Source of the DNA: Roseovarius sp. UBA6217
Lineage (GTDB): Bacteria; Pseudomonadota; Alphaproteobacteria; Rhodobacterales; Rhodobacteraceae
Assembly (NCBI GenBank): GCA_002421985.1
Contig: DISF01000041.1
Coordinates: 1-18,875, forward strand
Length of the DNA stretch: 18,875 nt
Direction of reading: 5' to 3'
Positions 6,917-14,719 of this stretch are shown here, piece by piece (positions within the stretch are counted from its first letter, which is position 1; the number at the start of each line of letters is the position of its first letter). The notes beneath the pieces were generated by a model. The model ran no database searches. It saw nothing but the letters and a program-made list of their open reading frames with translations, and was not told where the DNA came from. Both the position numbers and the translations under genes were made by a program.

Positions 6917-7089
6917 AGCGTCTCCCTGTCATGCACGAGGCAGTCAGCGCACCTGCGCGCCAAGGCGTGAAACATCGCGTAAAAGCTGCTGCCGACGCTC
7001 CGCCCAAGCTGCGCCTGAAAAGGTTTTCGACCCTGCGGGATCAGCCATTGTGCGATCTTCAAAAAAACCGCCTGCAAGCTTGGGGTCAG
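6913..7089 (-). pseudogene. truncated HEPN-domain protein fragment
   Basis: The minus frame reads LTPSLQAVFLKIAQWLIP, GRKPFQAQLGRSV and GSSFYAMFHALARRCADCLV, then stops after HDRETL. This resembles the start of small HEPN-domain proteins, with their [K/R]RAVStaYYAlFHaLAr...adlLvG helix, as I recall them. Only the first ~55 residues are present. The C-terminal half expected in that family is missing, because the frame ends where the YaiI gene starts. No good start codon lies near the beginning of the similarity; the first in-frame ATG is inside the IclR coding region. I read it as a decayed remnant. The assignment rests on pattern recognition only. Confidence 0.45.
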
Positions 7090-7117
7090 GCCACAATGCC
7101 ACCGAGGATCTCCGATG

Positions 7118-7903
7118 TCAGGCGTCCTGCGCAGCGCTGCCATAGCCGCAATAGGCCGACAATTCCTGTGCCATGTCGCTGGTCATCCCGGTCAACTCGG
7201 CAAGGCCTGACTTGCTGCGCTCAATCGGGATGCCAAGCGCCAGAGCTCCCAGAATGTCACCGTCGCGGTTTAGGATCGGTGCCGCGATTCCGGCCACTTC
7301 CGGCAGAAAATGGCCCTGCGTTGTCGCCACCATCTCGCGCCGCACCCGTTCCAGCGTGGCCCAAAAGTCTTCGGGCCGCAGGGGCGGTTCGAGCGGCTCG
7401 GGACCGGCCATGAGCGTCTCGAGATACCGCTCGACGCGCGCCCTCGGTTGCCAGGCCAGCAGAACCTGACCCGCCGCCGTGCAATAGAGCGGCCGCGTGG
7501 TGCCCACCGGAACTGTGTAACGCACTGCCTGATCGCACTCGCACTTGTCGATATAGACCAGGTTCTTCGTCTCCCAGTCGATCACCGACAGAAGGGCCGT
7601 CTCGTGCGAGCGGTCGGCCAGATTGCGCAAAATCGGCTGCGCCATCCGGACCAGCGAAAAGCCCGGCAGGATGACGGCGGCCAGGCGGTGCGCCGACGGG
7701 CCAAGAACGTAGCGGCCGCTGGAATTTTCAAGGTAATGATGTTCGGACAGCGTCCGCAGCACTCCGAGAAGGCTGCTTTTGGGCAGGTCGAGATCCTGGC
7801 TCATCCGCGTCAGCGATACCGCCTCGGACTGCATCGCGACATATTCCAGAATCTTCAGCGTGCGAATAAGGGGCCGTGGGCGCTGATGGCTGCGTTCGGG
7901 CAT
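7118..7903 (-). CDS. IclR family transcriptional regulator
   Basis: This is a regulator of 261 aa, the usual length. An N-terminal winged helix-turn-helix covers about 10-68 (RTLKILEYVA, then SLTRMSQDLDLPKSSLLGVLRTL, then YLENSSGRYVLG). The C-terminal effector domain contains ALLSVIDWETKNLVYIDK, TVPVGTTRPLYCTAAGQVLLAW and FLPEVAGIAAPILNRDGDILGALAL, all standard for the family. It lies at the downstream end of the catabolic operon, after the CoA-transferase remnant. The natural inference is that it controls this operon and senses its substrate or a CoA-pathway intermediate. A GAGG-containing sequence precedes the ATG. It may have its own promoter in the roughly 200 bp upstream. Confidence 0.93.
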   Translation of the reverse strand: MPERSHQRPRPLIRTLKILEYVAMQSEAVSLTRMSQDLDLPKSSLLGVLRTLSEHHYLENSSGRYVLGPSAHRLAAVILPGFSLVRMAQPILRNLADRSHETALLSVIDWETKNLVYIDKCECDQAVRYTVPVGTTRPLYCTAAGQVLLAWQPRARVERYLETLMAGPEPLEPPLRPEDFWATLERVRREMVATTQGHFLPEVAGIAAPILNRDGDILGALALGIPIERSKSGLAELTGMTSDMAQELSAYCGYGSAAQDA

Positions 7904-8099
7904 GGCGTCGTCGTCATCCTCGCGTATCTCAAAGTTGGGCGGGCACGTCCCTCATGACGCCAGCGGTCGTGGCTTGTGCGTCGGTTGACACGATTCCCCG
8001 CCGTTCTCTACATACCCGGAGGCCCGACCGGAAGCAGGGCAAGGCGATCATGTTGCAAATACCCCGCCGCCGCCCAAAACCGCAGAACGCGTACCGTCC
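7904..8099. other. non-coding spacer upstream of the IclR gene
   Basis: About 200 bp separate the IclR start from the end of recognisable CoA-transferase similarity. The minus frame stays open here but resembles no protein I know. The stretch probably carries the IclR gene's own 5' region and leftover sequence from the deletion that truncated the CoA-transferase. Confidence 0.4.
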
Positions 8100-8283
8100 G
8101 CCCGGTCCCACCGGCGCGACCTTGATGACCACGGCCCCCGGATCGCCAAGGGACTGCGCGCAGACCGGCCCGGCCAGACCCTTCGACAGGTCAAGAACGG
8201 AAACACCCTGCAACGCGCCGAAGCGCCTGGAAGGCCCCCGCGTCCTCATCCACGGCGGTGGCCGCCTTGGTATCGACGGTCAT
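8100..8283 (-). pseudogene. frameshifted, truncated class III CoA-transferase
   Basis: An ATG at 8283 overlaps the ligase stop (ATGA), the same coupling used by the preceding genes. It opens MTVDTKAATAVDEDAGAFQA, but the frame then dies. The neighbouring minus frame continues with ALQGVSVLDLSKGLAGPVCA and QSLGDPGAVVIKVAP. This is the N-terminal signature of CaiB/BaiF-type enzymes (GvrVlDlsr.laGP...LgdlGAdVIKvE) with several conserved positions altered (L to P, D to V, E to A). Similarity stops after ~45 residues and the ~350 residues normally following are absent. It was probably the last enzyme gene of the operon. Confidence 0.7.
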
Positions 8284-10280
8284 CCTGCCCCTTCGGTTTC
8301 TTTGTTTTGGCGGTCCTGAACAGTCCGGGCGGTGGCGCGCACCTCCTCGACAACCTCGGGGTTGACGAGTGACGACAGATCTCCCGCGGGTTGATCCAGG
8401 ACCGCGGCGCGGACCACGCGGCGCATGACTTTCATGTTGCGCGTCTTGGGCAGGTCCGAGACGGCAAGTATGAAGCGCGGCCGGAACGGCACGCCCAGCC
8501 CGGCCACAACCGCCGCTTCAAGCTCCGCCGCCAACTCCGGGCTCCAGGTTTGTCCATCGACCAGCACGACGAGGCAGACGACCGCCTGCCCCTTGACCGG
8601 ATCAGGCAGGCCGATGGCCGCCGCTTCGGCCACCTTTCCGGTCGCGCTCAGCAGACCCTCGATTTCGGACGGGCCGGTGCGCTTGCCCGCAATCTTCAGC
8701 GTGTCGTCCGAGCGACCGATGATGTACCAGGCCCCATCGGCATCCATCCGGGCGCGATCACCCTGATGCCAGACGCCGGGTATCTCGGTCCAGTAGGCCT
8801 CAAGATAGCGCGCGTCGTCGTTCCACAGGCTGCGGGTGAGGCCTATCGAGGGCTCGCGAAGGACCAATTCGCCGGTTTCGCCCAACGGCACCGGGTTTCC
8901 TCCGGTATCCACGATATCAGCCCCCATTCCGGGGATCGGACCGCTGAAAGCGCCGGGCTTCATCGGCGTCAGCACGTTGCCCGACAGGATTCCGCCGCCA
9001 ACCTCGGTCCCGCCGGAATAGTTCAGGATCGGCACCCGCTTGCGGCAGACCTTCTCGAAGGTCCACCACCAGGCATCCGTCGTCCAGGGCTCGCCCGTGG
9101 AAGCACAAACACGCAGCGAGCCGAGATCGTAGCTCTCGACCCCGCCGCCGCCGCTGCGGATGAATCCGCGCGACATGCTGGGCGCGAGGCCTAGGAAGCT
9201 GATCGAATGCTCGTCGATCAGCCGCCACATGCGTCCGGGGTCGGGGTAGTCGGGTCCGCCTTCCGCAATCAGCATGGTGGCGCCGTGCAAGGTCGTGCCA
9301 ACCGCCAGCAGCGGCCCCACCAACCAGCCCATGTCGCTGAGCCACAACAGCCGGTCGGAGGGTTTGACATCCATGATCAGGCCGAGGTCCAGCGCCATCT
9401 TGGCGGCAAAGCCGCAATGGCTGTGCACCGTGCCCTTGGGCTTGCCGGTGGTGCCGGAGGTGTACATGAGCATCAAAGGCTCCTCGGCGTCCATCTCCTC
9501 GGTTTCGACAGGTGCCTCGGGCAGCACGGCCATCTCGTCAAGCCAAAGATCACGCGGTGCCTGCATCGCGACCGGCGTGTTCGCGTGGCGCACCACGATG
9601 ACCCGCGCGAGTTGCGGCAACGCGGGAGCCGCCTCGTCCATGGTGGCCTTGAGCGGCACCACCGCGCCGCGCCGCCAGGTTCCGTCGGCGGTGATGACGA
9701 ACCGCGCACCGGCATTGCCCAGCCGGTCGATCAGCGCTCCGGCCCCAAAGCCCGAGAACATCGGCAGTGCGATGGCGCCGATCTTGGCCACGGCGAAGAA
9801 GGCCACGATCGCCTCGGGGATGTTGGGCAGGAACAGCCCCACCACATCGCCCCGCCTGCAGTCCTCGCGGCGCAGTCCGGCGGCCAGCGCGTCGATCCGG
9901 GCGGAAAGCTCGCGGTAGGAAAGGCGTCGTATCTCGCCACCCTCCCCTTCCCAGACCAGCACTTCCTTTTCCCATACCGGCGTGTCGCGGTGCCGCTCGA
10001 CGCAACTGGCGACCACATTGGTGGTGCCGCCCACACACCACCGCGTGAAGGGCACCCCGCGTGCGGTATCGAGCACCTGCTCGTAGGGCCGGAAGAAGTG
10101 GAGCCGCTGCGCGATCGTGTTCCAGAACCACACGGGGTCCTCGTCGGCACGCGCAAGCAATGCGTTGTAATCGGCAAGCCCGTGTTCATCGAGAAACGCG
10201 CGCAGGTTGCTTTTCTCGCAAAGCTCCTTCGGCGGATGCCACACATAGTCTTCGCTGGCCCGGTCCGATGCCGTGGTCAT
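8280..10280 (-). CDS. acetyl-CoA-synthetase-like acyl-CoA ligase
   Basis: This ATP-dependent, AMP-forming carboxylic acid:CoA ligase has 666 aa, the size of the acetyl-CoA synthetase group. An N-terminal Acs-type cap domain spans about 20-85. The ATP loop YTSGTTGKPKG is at 273-283. LLWLSDMGWLVGP follows near 310, then LNYSGGTEVGGGI. The hinge region GDRARMDADGAWYIIGRSDD leads to IAGKRTGPSEIE. The catalytic lysine of the C-terminal lid is K617 (RNMKV), the residue commonly regulated by acetylation. The substrate cannot be read off; a short or branched acid fits the context. The start is ATG at 10280, overlapping the CoA-transferase stop as ATGA; the open frame upstream is rejected. Confidence 0.9.
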   Translation of the reverse strand: MTTASDRASEDYVWHPPKELCEKSNLRAFLDEHGLADYNALLARADEDPVWFWNTIAQRLHFFRPYEQVLDTARGVPFTRWCVGGTTNVVASCVERHRDTPVWEKEVLVWEGEGGEIRRLSYRELSARIDALAAGLRREDCRRGDVVGLFLPNIPEAIVAFFAVAKIGAIALPMFSGFGAGALIDRLGNAGARFVITADGTWRRGAVVPLKATMDEAAPALPQLARVIVVRHANTPVAMQAPRDLWLDEMAVLPEAPVETEEMDAEEPLMLMYTSGTTGKPKGTVHSHCGFAAKMALDLGLIMDVKPSDRLLWLSDMGWLVGPLLAVGTTLHGATMLIAEGGPDYPDPGRMWRLIDEHSISFLGLAPSMSRGFIRSGGGGVESYDLGSLRVCASTGEPWTTDAWWWTFEKVCRKRVPILNYSGGTEVGGGILSGNVLTPMKPGAFSGPIPGMGADIVDTGGNPVPLGETGELVLREPSIGLTRSLWNDDARYLEAYWTEIPGVWHQGDRARMDADGAWYIIGRSDDTLKIAGKRTGPSEIEGLLSATGKVAEAAAIGLPDPVKGQAVVCLVVLVDGQTWSPELAAELEAAVVAGLGVPFRPRFILAVSDLPKTRNMKVMRRVVRAAVLDQPAGDLSSLVNPEVVEEVRATARTVQDRQNKETEGAG

Positions 10281-11527
10281 GATCGTTGCCCTCCTTGCGC
10301 GCTCTCCTGACTTGTTTCCGCCCCGGCCTCGGCGGGCAGGCGAAGAACCCCGGCCCGGACGAGATCGGCAATCTCCGTCTCGCCGACGCCCGCATCGCGC
10401 AGCACCTCGACCCCGTGCTCTCCAAGACGCGGGGCCGGAGAGGGGGCCGGGGCCTCTGCCTCGCCTTCCCAACGCACGGCACCGCGCAGACGCAGGATAC
10501 GGCCCTCGGTCGGATGGTCCTCCTCGCGAACCAGGCCGACCGCCTTGATCTGCGGGTCGTCGATGAGCGATTCCAGGGTGTTGGTGCGCATCGCCGGAAC
10601 GTCCGCCGCCTCGAACGCGGCCAGCCATTCGGCGGTGGTGCGGGCGGTGAGGTGTTTCCCGACGATCTCGTAGAGCGCGGCGATGTTCGCGCTGCGCTCA
10701 TAAAGCTTGGCAAAGCGCAGATCTTCGCCCAGTTCCGGCACGCCGATGGTCCGAAACAGCGATTGCCACTGGCGATCAGTGTAAGGCAGCACGCCGATAT
10801 GCCCATCCAAGGTTCGGAACGGCCGCCGGTACGGGTTGAGATGGCGGGGATAGCCCATTTCGCCCTCGGGCGGCACGAAGCTGTGACCATAAAGGTGGTC
10901 GCCCAGCACGAACCCCGCCAGCGCCTCGAACATGGGAACGACAACGCTCTGGGCCTTGCCGCTGCGCAACTGCGCCACCACCGCCGCCAGCACAGCCTCG
11001 GCCGCAAAAAGCCCGACAATCCGGTCGGCCATTGCCAGCGGCACATACTGCGTTTCGCCGCCCGAACGGTGCATCAGGTCGGGCAGCGCCACAAGGCCCT
11101 GGATCAGATCGTCATAGGCCGGGCGGTCCGTATAGGGCCCGCCGCGATCAAAGCCGAGGATCGCGCAATGCACGACGCCCGGATTGATGCCCCGGAGGTC
11201 CTCGAAGGACAGCCCCAGTTTCCTGGCAGCGGGATCGCGCATGTTGTGGATCACCACGTCGGCACGCGCCACCAACTTCTCGAAGACCGGCCGCGCCTCG
11301 GGGCGGCGCAGGTCAAGCGCCAGGCTGCGCTTTCCGGCACCAAGGCCAAGGAACATCGAACTCATCTTCGCGTGCCGTGCCGGGCCGACATTGCGGATCG
11401 GGTCGCCGTCTGGCGCTTCCAGCTTGGTGATATCAGCCCCGTATTCCGCAAGGATCTGGGTCGCGTAGGGCCCTGTCCCCATGGTCGTGAGGTCGAGCAC
11501 ACGGATCCCGTCCAGCAGCCCCGTCAT
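10277..11527 (-). CDS. class III CoA-transferase (CaiB/BaiF family)
   Basis: This is a formyl-CoA-transferase-type enzyme of 416 aa, which moves CoA between carboxylic acids through an aspartyl-CoA thioester. The N-terminus LLDGIRVLDLTTMGTGPYAT leads to EYGADITKLEAPDGDPIR. LALDLRRPEARPVFEKLV and HCAILGFDRGGPYTDRPAYDD follow. The likely catalytic aspartate is D139 in AYDDLIQG, the YDxxxQ position of the family. No histidine precedes it, unlike the next gene, so transferase activity is more likely than racemase. Its start and stop overlap both neighbours as ATGA. It is a good candidate for activating the imported acid, for example with succinyl-CoA as donor. Substrates are inferred. Confidence 0.9.
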   Translation of the reverse strand: MTGLLDGIRVLDLTTMGTGPYATQILAEYGADITKLEAPDGDPIRNVGPARHAKMSSMFLGLGAGKRSLALDLRRPEARPVFEKLVARADVVIHNMRDPAARKLGLSFEDLRGINPGVVHCAILGFDRGGPYTDRPAYDDLIQGLVALPDLMHRSGGETQYVPLAMADRIVGLFAAEAVLAAVVAQLRSGKAQSVVVPMFEALAGFVLGDHLYGHSFVPPEGEMGYPRHLNPYRRPFRTLDGHIGVLPYTDRQWQSLFRTIGVPELGEDLRFAKLYERSANIAALYEIVGKHLTARTTAEWLAAFEAADVPAMRTNTLESLIDDPQIKAVGLVREEDHPTEGRILRLRGAVRWEGEAEAPAPSPAPRLGEHGVEVLRDAGVGETEIADLVRAGVLRLPAEAGAETSQESAQGGQRS

Positions 11528-12741
11528 GGTTTCGCCCTCCCCGTCGGACTGTCCGCAACCACCGAATCCCTCAAAAGCTCCTCGACCGCCGCAGGCGCGA
11601 ACCCAAGAGTCGCAAGGATTTCCCGCGTGCCCGCCCCGGCCTCCGGTGCCGGTGCGCGGATCTGGGGCTTCCGCCCGTCAGCCGAGGCCGGAAAGGCCGA
11701 AAGGTGATGCCCCGCCACGTCCCGCACAAAGCCACGCGCGCGGACATGATCGCTCGCCACCGCCTCGGCGGGAAAGAGACACAGGTTCGCGGGCACACCA
11801 GCGGCCTCGAACCGTGCCATCCAGTCAGCCGCATCGCGCCGCACGAAGGTTTCACTCAGCGCGGCGAACAGCGCATCGCCATGGGCGCGGCGGCCAGCGT
11901 CAGTGTCAAAGCGGCTTTCCAGGATCATCGGCATGTCAGCCTCCATGACGGTGCGAAACCTCTGCCAAAGATGCTCTTCTGTGCCCACACCGAGCGCAAT
12001 CTCGCGCCCGTCGGCGGTGGCGAATAGATCGTTTGTCGGATAGGGTGAAGCGCCGGTGGCGCCATCGGCATCAAGCCCGTGGCGCATCGAAACGCCGAAC
12101 AGCACCGCATCCATCAGCGCAACGTCGAGCATCATGCCGCGCCCTGTGCTCCGGCACTCGTTGAGCGCGGCGAGGATCGCGATGACGGCGTTCCCCGCGC
12201 CGAGAAGGTCGGCCACCGGCAGCCCCGACCGGCGCGGCCGGCCCGTCCAGTGGCCCGAAAAGGCGAAGGCCCCGCCGGCGGCAAGGAAATTCAGGTCGTG
12301 TCCCGGTGCATCGCGCCACGGGCCGTTTTGGCCATAGCCCGAAACCGAACAGCTGATGATCTGCGGATTCACCGCCGACAGGCTGGCATGGTCGATCCCG
12401 AGCCGTGCGGCGACGCCGGGCCGAAAGCTCTCAATCGCCACGTCGCCCCAGCGGGCCAGCCGCTCCACCACCGCCGCGGCACCATCGCGTTTCAGGTCGA
12501 TCGCCAGACTGGTCTTGCTCCGGTTGGCAGCATGGAGAATTGGTGCCAGCACCTCACGGTGGCGCACGCCCTCACCGGCAAGAGGCTCAACCTTGATCAC
12601 CTCGGCACCGAGATCGGCAAGGATCGCCCCGGCCAACGGCCCCGGCAGAAGCGCCGAGAAATCGACGACGCGCACCCCGGAGAGCGGCTGCCAGGCCGAG
12701 GCTGGCCCGGATTGCGACGCGGTAGCGGCTGTGTCAGTCAT
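11524..12741 (-). CDS. class III CoA enzyme, α-methylacyl-CoA racemase-like
   Basis: This is a CaiB/BaiF family protein of 405 aa. Domains follow the family order: LSGVRVVDFSALLPGPLAG (20-38), LADLGAEVIKVEP (41-53), KTSLAIDLKRDG (76-87) and SVSGYGQNGPW (132-142). The motif APGHDLNFLA gives H148-D149, and VADLLG gives D178, exactly 30 residues after H148. This matches the His126/Asp156 pair of mycobacterial α-methylacyl-CoA racemase. VGTEEHLW (252-259) supplies the expected glutamate. Racemisation at an α-methyl CoA ester is therefore plausible; CoA transfer is the alternative. The ATG at 12741 has GAAGGG eight bases upstream; the frame extends 11 codons further but without support. It is coupled to the next gene by ATGA. 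Confidence 0.82.
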   Translation of the reverse strand: MTDTAATASQSGPASAWQPLSGVRVVDFSALLPGPLAGAILADLGAEVIKVEPLAGEGVRHREVLAPILHAANRSKTSLAIDLKRDGAAAVVERLARWGDVAIESFRPGVAARLGIDHASLSAVNPQIISCSVSGYGQNGPWRDAPGHDLNFLAAGGAFAFSGHWTGRPRRSGLPVADLLGAGNAVIAILAALNECRSTGRGMMLDVALMDAVLFGVSMRHGLDADGATGASPYPTNDLFATADGREIALGVGTEEHLWQRFRTVMEADMPMILESRFDTDAGRRAHGDALFAALSETFVRRDAADWMARFEAAGVPANLCLFPAEAVASDHVRARGFVRDVAGHHLSAFPASADGRKPQIRAPAPEAGAGTREILATLGFAPAAVEELLRDSVVADSPTGRAKP

Positions 12742-12804
12742 GGCGTTTTCCCTTCTTTGCGGTCCCGCCCCCACGGAAGGCCGACCCTCGTTTGCCCGGT
12801 GGTA

Positions 12805-14094
12805 TCAGTTTGGCATCTGGTTGGGCAACCAAAGGACAATCTCCGGCATCAGGCCAAGCAACAGCACCATGCCCATCATGCACAGGAAGAACGGCAGGAT
12901 GCCCGCGAAGATCTCATGCACCGGCTGCCCAGTATAGCGCGCCACGACAAAGACATTGAGGCCCAGGGGGGGCGTGATCATTCCCACCTCGGCCACCATC
13001 ACCACCATCACCCCAAACCAGATCGGATCGAAGCCCAGCGACACCACTACCGGCAGCATCACCGGAACGGTGAGGATCAGGATTGCAATCTGGTCGAGAA
13101 AACAGCCGAGGATCAGGTAGATCACCAGGATCACCAGCAAGATCACGTAGCTTGATACGTCCAGTCCGCCGACCCAGCTTGCGATGGCCGTGGTGGTCTG
13201 GGTGAGGGTGAAGAAATAACCGAAAATATGCGCGCCGAGGATGATAAAGGCGATCATGCAACTGACCCGCGCGGCGTTGAGCAGTGCCCGACCGGCGTCG
13301 CGCAGCGACAGCCGTCCCTGCACCGCGCCCAGCACAAATGCCGCGAAGGCCCCCATCGCCGAGGCTTCTGTGGGCGTCGCGACTCCGGCATAGAGAACGC
13401 CTGTTACCGCGCCGAAGAGGATCAGCATGGGCAGCGTCACCCGCAGCACCGATATCTTCTCGGACCAGCGGTAAGGATGACCTGACGGCATCGCCTTTGG
13501 CCGGAGCAGCGACATGGCGACGGTCAGCCCGACCAGCGCCAGCACCACCAGAATACCCGGCACCATACCGGCGATCAGCAGCTTTCCAACGCTGACATCG
13601 GCGATGATCGCATACAGCACCAGTGCGATCGAGGGCGGTATCAGGATTGCCAGCGTGCCGGTGATGGCGACCAACGCCCCGGCAGTGCGCAGCGAATAGC
13701 CCTGTCGCATCATCGCCGGAATCGCGGTGGATGAAAGTGTTGCCGCCGATGCGGTGCTCGACCCCGAGATTGCCCCGAACATGGCACCCGCCAGGACGAC
13801 CGCCACCCCCAGCCCGCCCGGAACCCGCCCGACCCAGACCACGGTGGCGTCAAACAGTTCGTCGGCGATGCGCGATTTGATGATGAACTCCGCCATCAGG
13901 ATGAACATCGGAATGGTGATGAGCTCGTAGGAATTGACCGACGAGATGGTGGAAGACTTGACCATCCCCATCACCAGATCGAGCCCGCCCACGGCGAAAA
14001 GTCCGGCCACACCCGATACCGCCATTGCAAGGGCCACGGGCATCCCCATCGCAAGCAACAGCACCAGAAGAAGGCTCCCCAAAGTCGCAATCAT
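12805..14094 (-). CDS. dctM: TRAP transporter large permease DctM
   Basis: This is the large membrane subunit of a tripartite ATP-independent periplasmic transporter, which uses the sodium gradient to import organic acids. It is 429 aa, standard size, and almost entirely hydrophobic, with about 12 segments. Family motifs include ELITIPMFILMAEF (about 57-70), GAMFGAISGSSTASAATLSS (about 101-120), AILIPPSIALVLYAI, VATPTEASAMGAFAAFVLG, and near the end VGMITPPLGLNVFVVA. The start is ATG at 14094, overlapping the dctQ stop as ATGA, with GAGGAGG just upstream. The longer open frame upstream lies inside dctQ and is not used. Partners are dctQ here and dctP two genes upstream. Confidence 0.95.
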   Translation of the reverse strand: MIATLGSLLLVLLLAMGMPVALAMAVSGVAGLFAVGGLDLVMGMVKSSTISSVNSYELITIPMFILMAEFIIKSRIADELFDATVVWVGRVPGGLGVAVVLAGAMFGAISGSSTASAATLSSTAIPAMMRQGYSLRTAGALVAITGTLAILIPPSIALVLYAIIADVSVGKLLIAGMVPGILVVLALVGLTVAMSLLRPKAMPSGHPYRWSEKISVLRVTLPMLILFGAVTGVLYAGVATPTEASAMGAFAAFVLGAVQGRLSLRDAGRALLNAARVSCMIAFIILGAHIFGYFFTLTQTTTAIASWVGGLDVSSYVILLVILVIYLILGCFLDQIAILILTVPVMLPVVVSLGFDPIWFGVMVVMVAEVGMITPPLGLNVFVVARYTGQPVHEIFAGILPFFLCMMGMVLLLGLMPEIVLWLPNQMPN

Positions 14095-14669
14095 CGGTCG
14101 TCCTCCTCGGACCGCGACCCGGCAGCGGGGGCGGATCGGTGTGCATGTTGGTCCGCGGAGTCGGGCACATGACCCTCTCCGCCGCTCACCAGATCGGCAA
14201 AATGGATCATCATGCGCAACAGTAGAAGCCCGATCCCCAGAGGCACGAGGATATAACTGGCCCACATCGGCCAGGCGACGACACCGGGGATTGTCTCGTC
14301 CCGAACCACCGCCCGTACGGTGGACTGCCAGCCGGTCACCACCATCGCCAGCAGAACCGGGATAACCATGAGCGCGCTCGCCGCGTCCGCCCATCGCCGC
14401 ACATTGCGGCTCATCCGGCTGCGAAACAGGTTCACCGCCACATGCCCGCCGTGTCGGAAGGTTTCAGACACGGCGAGCAAGGCAGCACCCACCATCAGGA
14501 AGTTGGCAACCAGATCATAGCTCCAACTCAGCGGCGCGCGGAACACATAGCGCATCCCCACGTCGAGCACGACGACGAGCATCATGGACACCATGCACAG
14601 GCTGGCCCCGAAAATCGAAATGCGCTCCAGCCCGCTAACCGCCCGGTTCGCCAAGGATAGCCAAGCCAT
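14091..14669 (-). CDS. dctQ: TRAP transporter small permease DctQ
   Basis: This is the small membrane subunit of the TRAP transporter, 192 aa. It has four hydrophobic segments at roughly 15-40, 48-72, 90-112 and 132-155, as in other DctQ proteins. GMRYVFRAPLSWSYDLVANF (about 41-60) is the conserved region with the WS[Y/W]D motif, and FRHGGHVAVNLF follows. The start is chosen at ATG 14669 because GGGAGG lies five bases upstream; a GTG two codons earlier overlaps that ribosome binding site. The C-terminus after the last helix is a long charged tail of about 35 residues (His, Asp and Arg rich), somewhat longer than usual. Confidence 0.93.
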   Translation of the reverse strand: MAWLSLANRAVSGLERISIFGASLCMVSMMLVVVLDVGMRYVFRAPLSWSYDLVANFLMVGAALLAVSETFRHGGHVAVNLFRSRMSRNVRRWADAASALMVIPVLLAMVVTGWQSTVRAVVRDETIPGVVAWPMWASYILVPLGIGLLLLRMMIHFADLVSGGEGHVPDSADQHAHRSAPAAGSRSEEDDR

Positions 14670-14719
14670 CTGCACCTCCCTTCAGTGCGTCTTCGAAGTC
14701 GCGCCGCCGACCACCCGGG

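Noticed and set aside
7985..8014. A plus-strand TTGACA-N18-TACATA promoter-like pair.
   Set aside because: It points away from the IclR gene and into the antisense strand of the ligase, with no plus-strand gene behind it. A chance match is likely, though an antisense RNA cannot be excluded.
10281..10628. N-terminal extension of 116 codons on the acyl-CoA ligase.
   Set aside because: The extension is Arg/Gly-rich, out-of-frame CoA-transferase coding sequence. The ATG at 10280 begins the domain and overlaps the preceding stop as ATGA.
10286..11707. A 473-codon plus-strand open frame opposite the CoA-transferase.
   Set aside because: It mirrors the codon bias of the real gene and carries no motif.
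14095..14394. N-terminal extension of 100 codons on DctM.
   Set aside because: It lies inside dctQ in another frame. ATG at 14094 has a strong ribosome binding site and leads into the first membrane helix.
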